The position numbers and the translations under genes are program-made. 64,000 nucleotides of DNA from an uncultured Collinsella sp. (GTDB lineage: Bacteria > Actinomycetota > Coriobacteriia > Coriobacteriales > Coriobacteriaceae), in contig CAAEUX010000004.1 in assembly GCA_900759335.1 (NCBI GenBank), positions 1-64,000 of the forward strand. Reading direction: 5' to 3'. A model generated the notes under the pieces. That model was not told where the DNA came from and ran no database searches. It saw nothing but the letters and a program-made list of their open reading frames with translations. Below, piece after piece: positions 40,319 to 49,759 of this stretch; position 1 is the first letter of the stretch; every line of letters begins with the position of its first letter.

Positions 40319-42261
40319 TCGACGAGGAGAACAAGTCCGCAACCATGCCCGAAACGTCGACCGCCCCCGCGGCCGCGCCGGCTCATGCCGCCCCGACGGG
40401 CCCTGCGCCCGTGGAGCCCGAGGACACCGTGTTCTCCCTGCCTCTTTCGCATGTAACGCAAGAATATCCGACGCTTAGCGACGACGAGGATGCCAAGGAC
40501 AACGCCGACGGCGGCACCGCCCCCATCGGCGCGCACGCCGCTGCCGAGCAGCCCGCGGGCCCGCAAGACACGCCCGCACCGGCTCACTTTGCCGAACCCG
40601 TCGCCACGGCGATTACCGAGAGCTCCGCGGTATTTGCGGCTCCCGAGCCCGCGGCACCGGTGTTTCCCGTAGAGCCGGCACCCGCCGCAGCGCCCGAGTC
40701 CGCATCTGCACCGGAACCTGCGGCGGCTCCCTCCCCCGTAGTCGCATCGGCGCCCGAAGCCATGCAGCCTGTGGCCGAAGACGTGCCCGCAGCAACGACG
40801 GAGGATGTCTCTCAGCCCTGCAGCACGCCCGCGCCCGCGCACTTCGCGACACCCGAGCCCGCAGCCGTCGCCCCGCAAGACGACGAGCCTGTCGATCGTA
40901 CAACCGAAGAGCCCGCCACGCCTAACGCTGACGACCCGAGCAACGATACCGACACCGTCTCGCCCGGCGATACGGCCGAGATTGACGTTGCCGCTGTGGA
41001 GGCCAAACTTAAGGACCCCGGCTCGACCATGAGTTTTGAGCCGCTGACCGATGAGCGCATCGAGACCGACTCAACCTACGACGCCGGCACGACCACGCAG
41101 CTCATGTGGGGCGCCCGCTCCGATGTTGGCTGCGTGCGCCCGCATAACGAAGACTCCTATCTGGTGCAATCGCCGCTCTTTTGCGTATGCGACGGCATGG
41201 GCGGCCACGCCGCCGGCGAGGTAGCCTCCTCCATCGCCGTCGAGACCATTGCCAAGACAGCGCCGCAGGCAGCCGACGCCGCACGACTGGCGGCCGCCGT
41301 CGAGGCGGCAAACGCCGCGGTCATCGAGGCCGCGCTCAACGGTTTGGGCAAGCCCGGCATGGGCTGCACGGCAACCTGCGCCTATATTGAAAACGACATG
41401 CTCGCTATCGCCCACGTGGGCGACTCGCGCGCCTATCTGCTCCACGAGGGCACGCTCATCCGCGTGACCCGCGACCACTCCTATGTGGAGGAGCTCGTGG
41501 ATGCCGGCGAGATTACGGCAGACGAGGCGCGTGTCCACCCCAACCGCTCGGTCATCACCCGCGCGCTGGGCTCGGATCCCGCCATGTATGCCGACCACTT
41601 TACCCTGCATATCGAAGAAGGCGACCGCCTGATCCTGTGCTCGGACGGCCTGTCGAGCATGATTCCCGATAGCGATATCGAAAACATCGCCACACAGTCC
41701 TCGACCGCGCAGATTTGCGTCGACAACCTTGTTGACGCGGCACTGGTCGCCGGCGGGCACGACAACGTCACCGTGGTTGTCGTTGACCTGGTTGACGATG
41801 GCGTCATGCGCGAGGCAAAGCGCGTCCGCCGCCGCAACATCACCATTGCCGCCGTCCTGGGCATCGCTTTTGTGCTGGCGGCAGCTATCTGGGCCTACGC
41901 GGGCATCACCGGCTCGTACTACCTGGGTACCTACCAGGGCAATGTCGCCGTCTGGCGCGGCCTGCCCGGCAAGCCACTCGGACTCAAGCTCCACTGGCTC
42001 GAAAGCGAAACCAGCATCGAGCTGTCCGACCTGCCCGAAGACACGCAAAATCGCCTGAAGGCGGGTATTCAGCAGACGGGCATCGACGATGCGCAGGACA
42101 CCATCTCCAAGTACCGCCATCAGATCGACGAGGAGCAGACCCGTCAGGTGATCGACGCGCAAACGATCCGCAATAACACCGATCAGAGTTCGACCTCCGA
42201 ATCGGATTCCGAGAAAACCGCCGAACAGTCCGCCGAGGCCGAAGCCTCCGATAAGAATTAG
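40315..42261 (+). CDS. PP2C Ser/Thr phosphatase (PstP-like)
   Basis: A 648-aa membrane phosphatase. An unusually long Ala/Pro/Glu-rich disordered N terminus (about 1-255) precedes the PP2C domain (about 260-500). Metal and catalytic motifs are RPHNEDSY, CDGMGGHAAGE, VGDSRAYLL, LCSDGLSSM and GGHDNVTVV. One transmembrane helix (about 507-530) and an acidic Ser/Glu-rich extracellular tail follow. It reverses phosphorylation by the cluster's kinases. Typical PstP has the catalytic domain first, so the 250-residue extension is notable and may be a docking platform for the FHA proteins. Confidence 0.88.
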   Translation: MIDEENKSATMPETSTAPAAAPAHAAPTGPAPVEPEDTVFSLPLSHVTQEYPTLSDDEDAKDNADGGTAPIGAHAAAEQPAGPQDTPAPAHFAEPVATAITESSAVFAAPEPAAPVFPVEPAPAAAPESASAPEPAAAPSPVVASAPEAMQPVAEDVPAATTEDVSQPCSTPAPAHFATPEPAAVAPQDDEPVDRTTEEPATPNADDPSNDTDTVSPGDTAEIDVAAVEAKLKDPGSTMSFEPLTDERIETDSTYDAGTTTQLMWGARSDVGCVRPHNEDSYLVQSPLFCVCDGMGGHAAGEVASSIAVETIAKTAPQAADAARLAAAVEAANAAVIEAALNGLGKPGMGCTATCAYIENDMLAIAHVGDSRAYLLHEGTLIRVTRDHSYVEELVDAGEITADEARVHPNRSVITRALGSDPAMYADHFTLHIEEGDRLILCSDGLSSMIPDSDIENIATQSSTAQICVDNLVDAALVAGGHDNVTVVVVDLVDDGVMREAKRVRRRNITIAAVLGIAFVLAAAIWAYAGITGSYYLGTYQGNVAVWRGLPGKPLGLKLHWLESETSIELSDLPEDTQNRLKAGIQQTGIDDAQDTISKYRHQIDEEQTRQVIDAQTIRNNTDQSSTSESDSEKTAEQSAEAEASDKN

Positions 42262-42277
42262 AAAGGGAGTGCCGCTT

Positions 42278-45148
42278 ATGAGTCGCCGCAACACCGAACT
42301 GCTTTTGCTCATCGCCTCGGCGTTCCCCGTCATCCTGCTGTATGCGATGTACGTGCTCACCGCAGGCGCCGCCATCTCGTTTGAGACACTTGCCGTTCCG
42401 ATCGGTCTCTTTGCCGCCTTCGCCGCGGCGCATATCGCCGTACGCATTCTGGCACCCGGCGCCGACCCGGCCATCCTGCCCATCGTCTTTGTGCTTTCGG
42501 GCATTGGCATCACGTTTGTGACGCGCCTGGCGCCCACGCTCGCCATCTCGCAGCTCGTCATCCTGTTTATCTCGGTGGCGCTGATGGTAGGTACACTTGC
42601 GCTGATCAAAAACCTCGACGTGGTCATGCGCTACAAGTACACCTTTGGCATCATCGGCATCATCTTGCTGATGCTGCCCATCTTTATCGGCACCACGATC
42701 TCGGGCTCCAAACTGTGGATTCGCATCGCCGGCTTTACTATTCAGCCCGGCGAGTTCGCCAAGGTCTTTATCGTGCTGTTCCTAGCCGGCTACCTGGCCG
42801 AAAACCGCGAACTGCTCTCTATCTCCAACCGCAAGATCTTGGGTCTTAAGATTCCGCGACTGCGCCTGCTGCTGCCGCTGTTCGCAGTCTGGGGCGTATG
42901 CCTGCTCGTCGTTGTCTTCGAACGTGACCTGGGCTCGGCCTTGCTGTTCTACACCATTTTCTTGCTGATGCTCTACGTTGCCACGGGTCGCTTCTCGTAT
43001 GTCATCATCGGCCTTGCGCTCTTGGCCGTGGGGGCCGTGGGCGCCTACAAGTTCCTGTCGCACGTCCAGGTACGTTTCCAGGTCTGGGCCGATCCCTTTA
43101 AGGATGCACAGGGCCAGGGCTACCAGATTGTCCAGTCCCTCTTCTCGCTGGCCGACGGCGGCCTCGTTGGCGTCGGCATTGGCAACGGTATGGCCAATAA
43201 CATCCCCGTCGTCGAGTCCGACTTTATCTTCTCGGCTATCGGCGAGGAGATGGGCCTTTTGGGCGGCGGCGCCGTGCTCATCCTGTTTATGCTCTTTGCC
43301 GTGCGTGGCCTCACCACAGCTGCCCGCGCAAAGTCCGACCTTGCCGCCTTTAGCGCCACCGGTCTTACGGCAGCCATCAGCTTCCAGGCCTTCTTGATCG
43401 TTGGCGGCGTTACCCGCCTGATCCCGCTGACCGGCGTCACCCTGCCCTTTATGAGCCAGGGCGGCTCCTCGCTGCTGGCGAGCTTTATCATCGTCGCGCT
43501 CCTGCTGCGCGCCGGTGACGATGCGACCGGACGCGAGGCCGAGCTCACCGGCACCGGCACCATGGCCGCCATCACCGATGATCAGGTCGCATCTGCCGCC
43601 GCCCCGACGGGCACGCGCTTTGCCACCTCGTCTTCCTACGGCAGCGGCAGCCATTCCGTCGGCTCGCGCATGCGCCGTCGCCTGCTCGACACGCCTGAAT
43701 CCGGTGTACTCGGCCGCGTGGCGCTCGCCAACCGTCTAACCCGTGCGGTGCTCGCCTTTACGGCGCTGTTCGCCATCCTTATCGGCAACCTCACCTATGT
43801 CCAGGTCATTAAGGCCAAGGACTATCAGGACATGCCGACCAACAACCACACCATCGCCCGCTCCAAGTACATCCAGCGCGGCTCCATCATCACGTCCGAC
43901 GGCGTGACGCTGGCCGAGTCGCTGCAGCAGGAGGACGGCACCTACGTACGCTCCTACCCCAACGGTAACCTGGCAGCGCACGTGGTTGGCTACGTGAGCC
44001 AGCAGTATGGCACCACCGCCATCGAGAGCGTCATGAACGACACGCTCACCGGTTCTAAGGACTACTCTAGCTGGAACAACGCCATCGCGTCGCTCGCGGG
44101 CCAGACCCAGCCGGGCAACACCGCCAAGCTCACCATCGACTCGCGTATCCAGACGGCGGCCGAGCAGGCACTCAAGGGCTTTAAGGGCGCTGTAGTGGTC
44201 ATCGACCCGCGTACCGGCGCGGTGCTCGCATGTGCCAGCTCGCCCACCTACGACAACACCAACATCGATGCCCTGCTGCAGACGGGCGGCGGCGAGGACG
44301 GCTCCATGTACAATCGCGCCATGGACGCGCTGTACACGCCGGGCTCCACGTTTAAGGTCGTTACGCTTTCCGCGGCACTCGAGACCGGTACCGCCAGCCT
44401 TACCAGCACCTACCAGGCGCCCGGCTCCATGGACATCGGCAACGCACCGGTCACCAACTATGCCAACGAGAGCTACGGCACCATCAGCCTACAGCAGGCC
44501 TTTGCCGTGTCCTCCAACGTCGTCTTCGGCCAGGTGGCAAACGAAGTTGGCGCAAACACGCTCGTGCAGTTTGCCAACGCCTTTGGCTACGGCCAAAAGC
44601 TCGGCCAGGACCTGACCTCCGCGGCCTCCATCATGGCCGACCCGTCGCTCATGACCGAATGGGAGACCGCCTGGGCCGGCGCCGGCCAGCCTGTCGGCAT
44701 GGACCATACGCCCGGCCCGCAGACCACCGTCATGCAAAACGCCGTGATTGCCGCCGCCATCGCTAACAGTGGCGTGGTCATGGACCCGTACTTTGTAGCC
44801 CAGGTACTCGCTCCGGACGGAACCGTGGTCAAGACCACGCAGTCCCGCTCGCTGGGGCAGGCCGTCAGCTCCGCCACGGCCGACCAGGTCAAGCAGGCTA
44901 TGCTCGCGGTTGTCCAGTCCGGTACCGGTACCGATGCCCAGATTCCGGGCGTCAAGGTGGCCGGCAAAACCGGTTCGGCCGAGACCGGCGGCACCAACGT
45001 CAACTCGATGTTCGTTGGCTTTGCACCTTACGATTCACCCACGGTCGCTATCTCGGTGGCCTTGGAGGATTTCGACAAGCATGACGTCAAGGCCGCCAAG
45101 ATCGCCGGTATCGTCCTGACCGCGGCGCTTGCCGCACAGGGAGCGTGA
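42278..45148 (+). CDS. RodA/FtsW glycosyltransferase fused to transpeptidase PBP
   Basis: A 956-aa fusion. Residues ~1-415 are a SEDS protein (about ten helices; IQPGEFAKVF and LTGVTLPFMSQGGSSLL). After a linker and another helix (~486-510), residues ~515-956 form a class B penicillin-binding protein. The acylated Ser is in PGSTFK (Ser690), SSN lies near 745 and KTGS at 897-900. SEDS proteins polymerise glycan and bPBPs cross-link it; here one chain would do both. AAAGGGAG lies eight bases before the ATG. No frameshift or stop interrupts the join. In mycobacteria rodA and pbpA are adjacent separate genes. Confidence 0.93.
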   Translation: MSRRNTELLLLIASAFPVILLYAMYVLTAGAAISFETLAVPIGLFAAFAAAHIAVRILAPGADPAILPIVFVLSGIGITFVTRLAPTLAISQLVILFISVALMVGTLALIKNLDVVMRYKYTFGIIGIILLMLPIFIGTTISGSKLWIRIAGFTIQPGEFAKVFIVLFLAGYLAENRELLSISNRKILGLKIPRLRLLLPLFAVWGVCLLVVVFERDLGSALLFYTIFLLMLYVATGRFSYVIIGLALLAVGAVGAYKFLSHVQVRFQVWADPFKDAQGQGYQIVQSLFSLADGGLVGVGIGNGMANNIPVVESDFIFSAIGEEMGLLGGGAVLILFMLFAVRGLTTAARAKSDLAAFSATGLTAAISFQAFLIVGGVTRLIPLTGVTLPFMSQGGSSLLASFIIVALLLRAGDDATGREAELTGTGTMAAITDDQVASAAAPTGTRFATSSSYGSGSHSVGSRMRRRLLDTPESGVLGRVALANRLTRAVLAFTALFAILIGNLTYVQVIKAKDYQDMPTNNHTIARSKYIQRGSIITSDGVTLAESLQQEDGTYVRSYPNGNLAAHVVGYVSQQYGTTAIESVMNDTLTGSKDYSSWNNAIASLAGQTQPGNTAKLTIDSRIQTAAEQALKGFKGAVVVIDPRTGAVLACASSPTYDNTNIDALLQTGGGEDGSMYNRAMDALYTPGSTFKVVTLSAALETGTASLTSTYQAPGSMDIGNAPVTNYANESYGTISLQQAFAVSSNVVFGQVANEVGANTLVQFANAFGYGQKLGQDLTSAASIMADPSLMTEWETAWAGAGQPVGMDHTPGPQTTVMQNAVIAAAIANSGVVMDPYFVAQVLAPDGTVVKTTQSRSLGQAVSSATADQVKQAMLAVVQSGTGTDAQIPGVKVAGKTGSAETGGTNVNSMFVGFAPYDSPTVAISVALEDFDKHDVKAAKIAGIVLTAALAAQGA

Positions 45149-45280
45149 TGCCCATGATCGAATCGGACACCCGAGGCGCGCCGCGGCCGAAGAGTTAGCG
45201 GCAACGCGCCAAACGGCCCCAGCGGCCACATCGTAGGTACTACACACATCGTTGAGCGAATAGTTATGTTAGGAGCAGGA

Positions 45281-47224
45281 ATGGAACAGAGGGTCCTCGG
45301 GGGAAGATACCTCCTCAAGGATAAGGTGGGAACAGGCGGCATGGCGACCGTCTACCGTGCACAGGACCAGGTCCTCGACCGCACGGTAGCCGTCAAGATT
45401 ATGCTGCCGCAGTATGCTGGCGACGCAACCTTCGCCGCACGCTTTAAGCAGGAGGCCCAGGCAGCAGCCGGTCTCTCCTCACCCTATATCGTGGGCGTCT
45501 ACGATTGGGGCAAGGACGGCGACACCTATTACATCGTCATGGAGTACCTGCGCGGCACCGACCTTAAGAGCGGCATCAAGAGCCACGGCGCCCTCGACCC
45601 CAAGAAGGTCGCCCAGATCGGCTCGCAGATCAGCTCCGCGCTTTCGGTCGCCCACAAGCACGAGATCATCCACCGCGACATTAAGCCGCAGAACATCATG
45701 GTGCTGCCCGACGGCAACATCAAGGTGATGGACTTTGGCATCGCGCGCGCCAAGAACAGCCACCTCACGCAAGACAACAACGTGCTGGGAACCGCCCACT
45801 ACGTCAGCCCCGAGCAGACCCGTGGTCAGGACCTCGGCCCCACCTCGGATATCTACTCGCTGGGCGTCGTGATGTACGAGTGCGCCACCGGCCGCGTCCC
45901 CTTTGACGGTGACGACGCTATCTCGGTCGCACTCAAGCAGGTCAACGAGCTGCCTATTCCGCCGAGCCAGATCAACTCCGGTGTCGACGCCGACCTTGAG
46001 CGCATCATCCTCAAGTGCATGGAGAAGGACCCGGCAAACCGCTTCCAGACCGCCGACGAGCTTCGTCAGGTGCTCAATAGCTACCTGTCGGGCCGTGCCG
46101 TCAACGTCTCGGAGCCCACGCGCATCATCGGTGCCCCCGGTGAGCTGGGCGCCACCAAGACTCGCGAGCTTTCCGATCAGACGCGCGCCATGGTGCGTCC
46201 CGTCTCGGGCGTGAGCGGCCAGAATACCGCCCGTAGCTCGGTTTCGGGCTCCACCGGCTCCTACGAGGTCGAAAAGCCCAAATCCAACAAGAACAAGATC
46301 ATCGCCGCCGTGGTGGCAGCCGTTGCCGTCATCGGCATCGTGGTGGCCTTTGCCACAGGACTCTTTGGCGGCGAGCAGGTCACCGTGCCCGATGTGCTGG
46401 GCAAGGACCAGCAGACTGCCGTCGAGCTGATCAAGGAAGCCGGCCTCGAGGTCGGTACCATCGACCAAAGCTACAACGACGATGTCGACGAGGGCAAGGT
46501 CGCCGAGCAGACGCCCAACGGCAACACCAAGAAGGCCAAGGGCACCAAGGTGAACCTGGTAATCTCCAAGGGCCCCAAGCCCTCCGAGAAGGTTGAGGTT
46601 CCCCTGCTTGTCGGCCTGACCAAGGACCAGGCAGAAGCCGCGCTGGCAAGCGTCGGCCTGAAGGGCAACGCCTCCGAGGAGGCCAACGAGGCCGATGAGG
46701 GCCAGGTCTTTGAGCAGGGCACCGAAGCCGGTAAGGAAGTCGCGAAGGGCACGACCATCTCGTACAAGGTCTCGAGCGGCCCAGATACCACGTCCGTCCC
46801 CGACCTGACCGACATGACCGAGGCCCAGGCACGCAACGCTCTCGACATGGCCGGTTTTGGCGTCAACGTGAGCTACCAGGAGAACGATTCCGTCACCGAG
46901 GGCACCGTCATTAGCTGGAACCCCAGCGGCAAGCAGAAGCCCGGCGCCACGATCACCGTCGTCATCGCCAAGAAGTCCGGCAAGGCCAGCGTTCCGGGCA
47001 ACCTGTACGGCAAGAGCATCTCCGCCGCCGTCACCGCGCTCAACAACGCCGGATTCTACAACATCGCATTCTGCGATCAGGACGGCAACCCCGTGAGTGG
47101 CAACGAAAACGCCACCGTGACGGGCGTCTCCCCCACTGGCAAGCAGTCCACCGACAGCACGATCACGTTGACGGTTTCGCTTTCTGGCTCCGATTCGGGC
47201 GACGATTCCGGCACGACTAACTAG
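45281..47224 (+). CDS. pknB: PknB-type Ser/Thr kinase with four PASTA repeats
   Basis: A 647-aa kinase. The cytosolic catalytic domain (about 10-270) has the glycine loop VGTGGMATVY, Lys39, HRD 131-133, DFG 151-153 and SPEQTRG. A juxtamembrane linker, one helix (about 339-360) and four extracellular PASTA domains (about 366-640) follow; these bind muropeptide or lipid II. The kinase controls cell-wall growth and division. The start at 45281 has AGGAG five bases upstream; an ATG 15 bases earlier lacks a site. It is the last gene of the cluster, followed by a strong terminator. Confidence 0.95.
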   Translation: MEQRVLGGRYLLKDKVGTGGMATVYRAQDQVLDRTVAVKIMLPQYAGDATFAARFKQEAQAAAGLSSPYIVGVYDWGKDGDTYYIVMEYLRGTDLKSGIKSHGALDPKKVAQIGSQISSALSVAHKHEIIHRDIKPQNIMVLPDGNIKVMDFGIARAKNSHLTQDNNVLGTAHYVSPEQTRGQDLGPTSDIYSLGVVMYECATGRVPFDGDDAISVALKQVNELPIPPSQINSGVDADLERIILKCMEKDPANRFQTADELRQVLNSYLSGRAVNVSEPTRIIGAPGELGATKTRELSDQTRAMVRPVSGVSGQNTARSSVSGSTGSYEVEKPKSNKNKIIAAVVAAVAVIGIVVAFATGLFGGEQVTVPDVLGKDQQTAVELIKEAGLEVGTIDQSYNDDVDEGKVAEQTPNGNTKKAKGTKVNLVISKGPKPSEKVEVPLLVGLTKDQAEAALASVGLKGNASEEANEADEGQVFEQGTEAGKEVAKGTTISYKVSSGPDTTSVPDLTDMTEAQARNALDMAGFGVNVSYQENDSVTEGTVISWNPSGKQKPGATITVVIAKKSGKASVPGNLYGKSISAAVTALNNAGFYNIAFCDQDGNPVSGNENATVTGVSPTGKQSTDSTITLTVSLSGSDSGDDSGTTN

Positions 47225-47276
47225 TCGAGGACCCATCACCCGCAGCGGCTAGGGCCGCAAACATATTCGCTCAACG

Positions 47277-47314
47277 GCGCCCGCTTGCTCCCCCGCAAGC
47301 GGGCGCTTTATTTA
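47277..47314 (+). terminator. Terminator of the envelope-kinase cluster
   Basis: Perfect 12-bp arms GCGCCCGCTTGC (47277-47288) and GCAAGCGGGCGC (47295-47306) with a 6-base loop are followed by TTTATTTAT. It lies 52 bases past the pknB stop. Confidence 0.93.
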
Positions 47315-47415
47315 TCGACAGACCATGGCCCCTTAGCAACGCAAAGAGGCCCGCAAAAGCGAGCCTCCCAGGTGACAACAGAATATGTAATGCAGTAATT
47401 ACTGGCCGCAGAACT

Positions 47416-47664
47416 TCACCATGATCTCGACCATGGACTCTTGCCTATGGACAAAATGTCCATAGGCAAGGAGATGAAAGAGTAAGGACAACGCCCTCTA
47501 AAAGAAGGCCGTATATGAAGATTGCATATCCCTTTTGCCTTCATATACTCAAGAAGCACCCCTCGAAGCGCTCCTGAGAGGCCCCCTTGGATGCAACCCA
47601 GGGGATCCAGATTCTGGTAGACATCGGCGCAGCAAAATCCTGCCGCGCAGGCACGAACGGACAT
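47416..47664 (-). pseudogene. PfkB-family sugar kinase remnant
   Basis: An 82-codon open frame whose first residues, MSVRACAAGFCCADVYQN, look like the start of a PfkB sugar kinase, close in style to the full kinase gene just upstream. A good ribosome site (TAGGAG) precedes the ATG at 47664. After about 28 residues the family pattern is lost, apart from a stretch resembling a later helix (GVLLEYMKAKG). Nearly all of the ~290-residue enzyme is missing. Inverted repeats CTTGCCTATGGACA (47440-47453 / 47457-47470) and GTATATGAAG (47511-47520 / 47539-47548) lie within it. Most likely a deletion remnant; a real short peptide is less likely. Confidence 0.5.
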
Positions 47665-47718
47665 CTTGACTCCTAACGCAATTCGGGGCGCCCCAAGACA
47701 CCCCGCCACGACAAAAAA

Positions 47719-48591
47719 CTAGTTCTCGTAGACCAGCGGGTGGCCCCAACTGCCCTCGATCTTGCAGGTCTCCGCCGCAAAACCGGCAGCGAAGTCCAAG
47801 CTCTCGCGAATCGCGGCCTCGCCGCACTCGCCGGCCTTCTTCTTGGAAAGATAGGTGACCAAAAACGCCGTCAGCAGTGAATCGCCGGCCGCCATAGCGT
47901 CTTTGAGCTCCTCGGGCGCCACGGGCTTGATGCCCTGCTCGTAGAAGTTTTCGCCGTCATAGGCGACGGAGCCCTTGCTCCCGCGCGATGCGCATACGAT
48001 TTGAGGGCCAAGGGCCTTCACCCACTCGAGCTTCGCCTTGATATCCTCCAGGGAAGCGTCGCCCATGGACATAAAGGCGTACGTCACAAATGGCGCAATC
48101 TGCCCGAAGTGCTCGTCGGTGGAGTCATCGGAGAAGTCGAAGCTGATAGGCACCCCGGCAGCCTTGATCTTGGGGAGCTCGCGCTCGGTGAAGCAGTAGT
48201 TGCCGCTGTGCACCAAATCGAAGCCGCTGACGTACTCGGCGGCGAAGCGGTCTATCACGTAGCGCATGTCGCCACGTATGCCGCCTTCATTGGAGCCCAG
48301 GAAGATACGGTCCCCGGTCTCGTCAACGGTCACGCGAGCGGCGCCGTTGACGCCCAGGACCTGCTGGCAGCGAAGAAGCTCGACGCCCTCGTCCTCGAGC
48401 GATGCTATAACGTGCTCGGCCTCCTCATCTGATCCGAAGATTCCCATGTAGGCGCTGCGATCGACGCCGAGCTTCTTGGCGAAGACGGCGAAGTTAACTG
48501 CATTGCCGCCGGGATACATGGTCTTGATGTGCTCGTACTTATCGACAACGTTGTCTCCAAAGCCAAGCACGCTTATAGGATAGGCTGCCAT
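47719..48591 (-). CDS. PfkB kinase, FrlD-like (fructoselysine kinase)
   Basis: A 290-aa cytosolic sugar kinase. It has the GFGDNVVDKY start, the GGNAVNFAVFAKKLG motif and FDFSDDSTDEHFG as in E. coli FrlD; the catalytic-base loop reads AAGDSLLTAFL. It should phosphorylate the C6 of an Amadori compound such as fructoselysine. The start at 48591 has GGAG six bases upstream; an ATG four codons earlier does not. It is the last gene of the operon, after deglycase, epimerase and transporter. Fructoselysine is the best guess, but other fructosyl-amino acids are possible. Confidence 0.75.
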   Translation of the reverse strand: MAAYPISVLGFGDNVVDKYEHIKTMYPGGNAVNFAVFAKKLGVDRSAYMGIFGSDEEAEHVIASLEDEGVELLRCQQVLGVNGAARVTVDETGDRIFLGSNEGGIRGDMRYVIDRFAAEYVSGFDLVHSGNYCFTERELPKIKAAGVPISFDFSDDSTDEHFGQIAPFVTYAFMSMGDASLEDIKAKLEWVKALGPQIVCASRGSKGSVAYDGENFYEQGIKPVAPEELKDAMAAGDSLLTAFLVTYLSKKKAGECGEAAIRESLDFAAGFAAETCKIEGSWGHPLVYEN

Positions 48592-48690
48592 GGTTATCTC
48601 CATTCAGGTAAACCGCCGTGGTTACGGCGAGCAGACGGGGCGCGAGGGATTCGCACGTCTCAACGCGCCTCGCGCCCCGTTTTAAAATCG

Positions 48691-49659
48691 CTAGTACTTC
48701 TCGATGCCCATGTAACGACGCACGTCCGGGTGATGGTCGAACACCTTGCCGCGAGCGGAGCGCAGCTCACAGTTCATCGCGTAGAACAGGATTGGATCAA
48801 GGAACGCGCGAACGCTCGCCGGTACTTGGTCCATGCCGTACTCCATGGCGTCGAGCACCATAAGAGTGTCGGTATGGGTCTCGAGGAATGCGAGGGCGCG
48901 CTCATCCATGGCTCGGCACTCACTAGAAGACATCTGCAGGAAGTAGAAGACTCCGGGCTCGGTCACCTCGAAGGGGCCGTGGAAGTACTCGCCGGAGTGG
49001 ATATAGGCGCAGCTCTGCCACTGCATCTCCATAAGCGAGCAGATAGCGAAGCCATAGGCCTGGCTAAACACGGGACCGGACCCCAAGATATACAGGAACT
49101 TGTGGTCCTGGCACAGGGCGGCAAAACGGTCGCAGAGTTCGGCGTTGACCTTCTCGCGAGCTGCAGGCAGGATCTGGTCCATCTTGGCGATGCCTTCGTA
49201 CATGTCGGCAAGGTCGGCATAACCTTCCTGCTGATCCAGGAGCTCGGAAGCGAGAGCCAAAGAGATGCCGGCGGGCACCTCCGCCTGCGGAACTCCCTCG
49301 CCCCACGGATATACCCAGCACGTCCACTCACCGTTATCGATGCCGGAACCCGCGTTGTCCGTCTGCACGATAACGGTCGCGCCCGCCGCCTTGGCGATCG
49401 AGCACGCATCGATTACCTCGGGGGTGTTGCCGGAGTGGCTGCAAGCGATGACAAGGGACTTTTCGCCCAGGCGCTTGGGACGCATGATATCGAACTCGCG
49501 GGCGGTATACGCCTCGCTGGCAAACGTAGTCGCCTCGCGCTTGAGCAGCTCGTGGGCGGGCAGCAGGTCGATGAGGGAGCCGCCGCAGGCAACCCAGAAG
49601 ACGCTATCGAAACCGCCCTTTTCAGCGATTGCGTCGGCGATAAGATCATGTGCGTTCAT
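48691..49659 (-). CDS. SIS-domain deglycase, FrlB-like
   Basis: A 322-aa sugar isomerase-fold enzyme with two SIS halves (VFWVACGGSLIDLLPAH, ACSHSGNTPEVID, and LGSGPVFSQAYGFA with HSGEYFHGPFEV). The C terminus, HHPDVRRYMGIEKY, matches the HNPDxRRYxGxxxY end of FrlB. FrlB splits fructoselysine 6-phosphate into glucose 6-phosphate and lysine. The start at 49659 has AAGGAAG upstream. It lies between the epimerase and kinase genes in a likely five-function unit. Confidence 0.78.
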   Translation of the reverse strand: MNAHDLIADAIAEKGGFDSVFWVACGGSLIDLLPAHELLKREATTFASEAYTAREFDIMRPKRLGEKSLVIACSHSGNTPEVIDACSIAKAAGATVIVQTDNAGSGIDNGEWTCWVYPWGEGVPQAEVPAGISLALASELLDQQEGYADLADMYEGIAKMDQILPAAREKVNAELCDRFAALCQDHKFLYILGSGPVFSQAYGFAICSLMEMQWQSCAYIHSGEYFHGPFEVTEPGVFYFLQMSSSECRAMDERALAFLETHTDTLMVLDAMEYGMDQVPASVRAFLDPILFYAMNCELRSARGKVFDHHPDVRRYMGIEKY

Positions 49660-49759
49660 TGTTATTCTTCCTTTCGATACGGCGGACGAATCCGCCAACG
49701 TTTACTGCGAGTCTTCTCGTCAAGCGTGTTGACTTCCCCACGCGAATGGGAGCTACGCG

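Noticed and set aside
41071..42627. A 518-codon minus-strand open frame
   Set aside because: It overlaps the PP2C and RodA-PBP genes in antisense and shows no family pattern.
45479..47239. A 586-codon minus-strand open frame
   Set aside because: It is antisense to pknB, whose kinase and PASTA domains are unmistakable.
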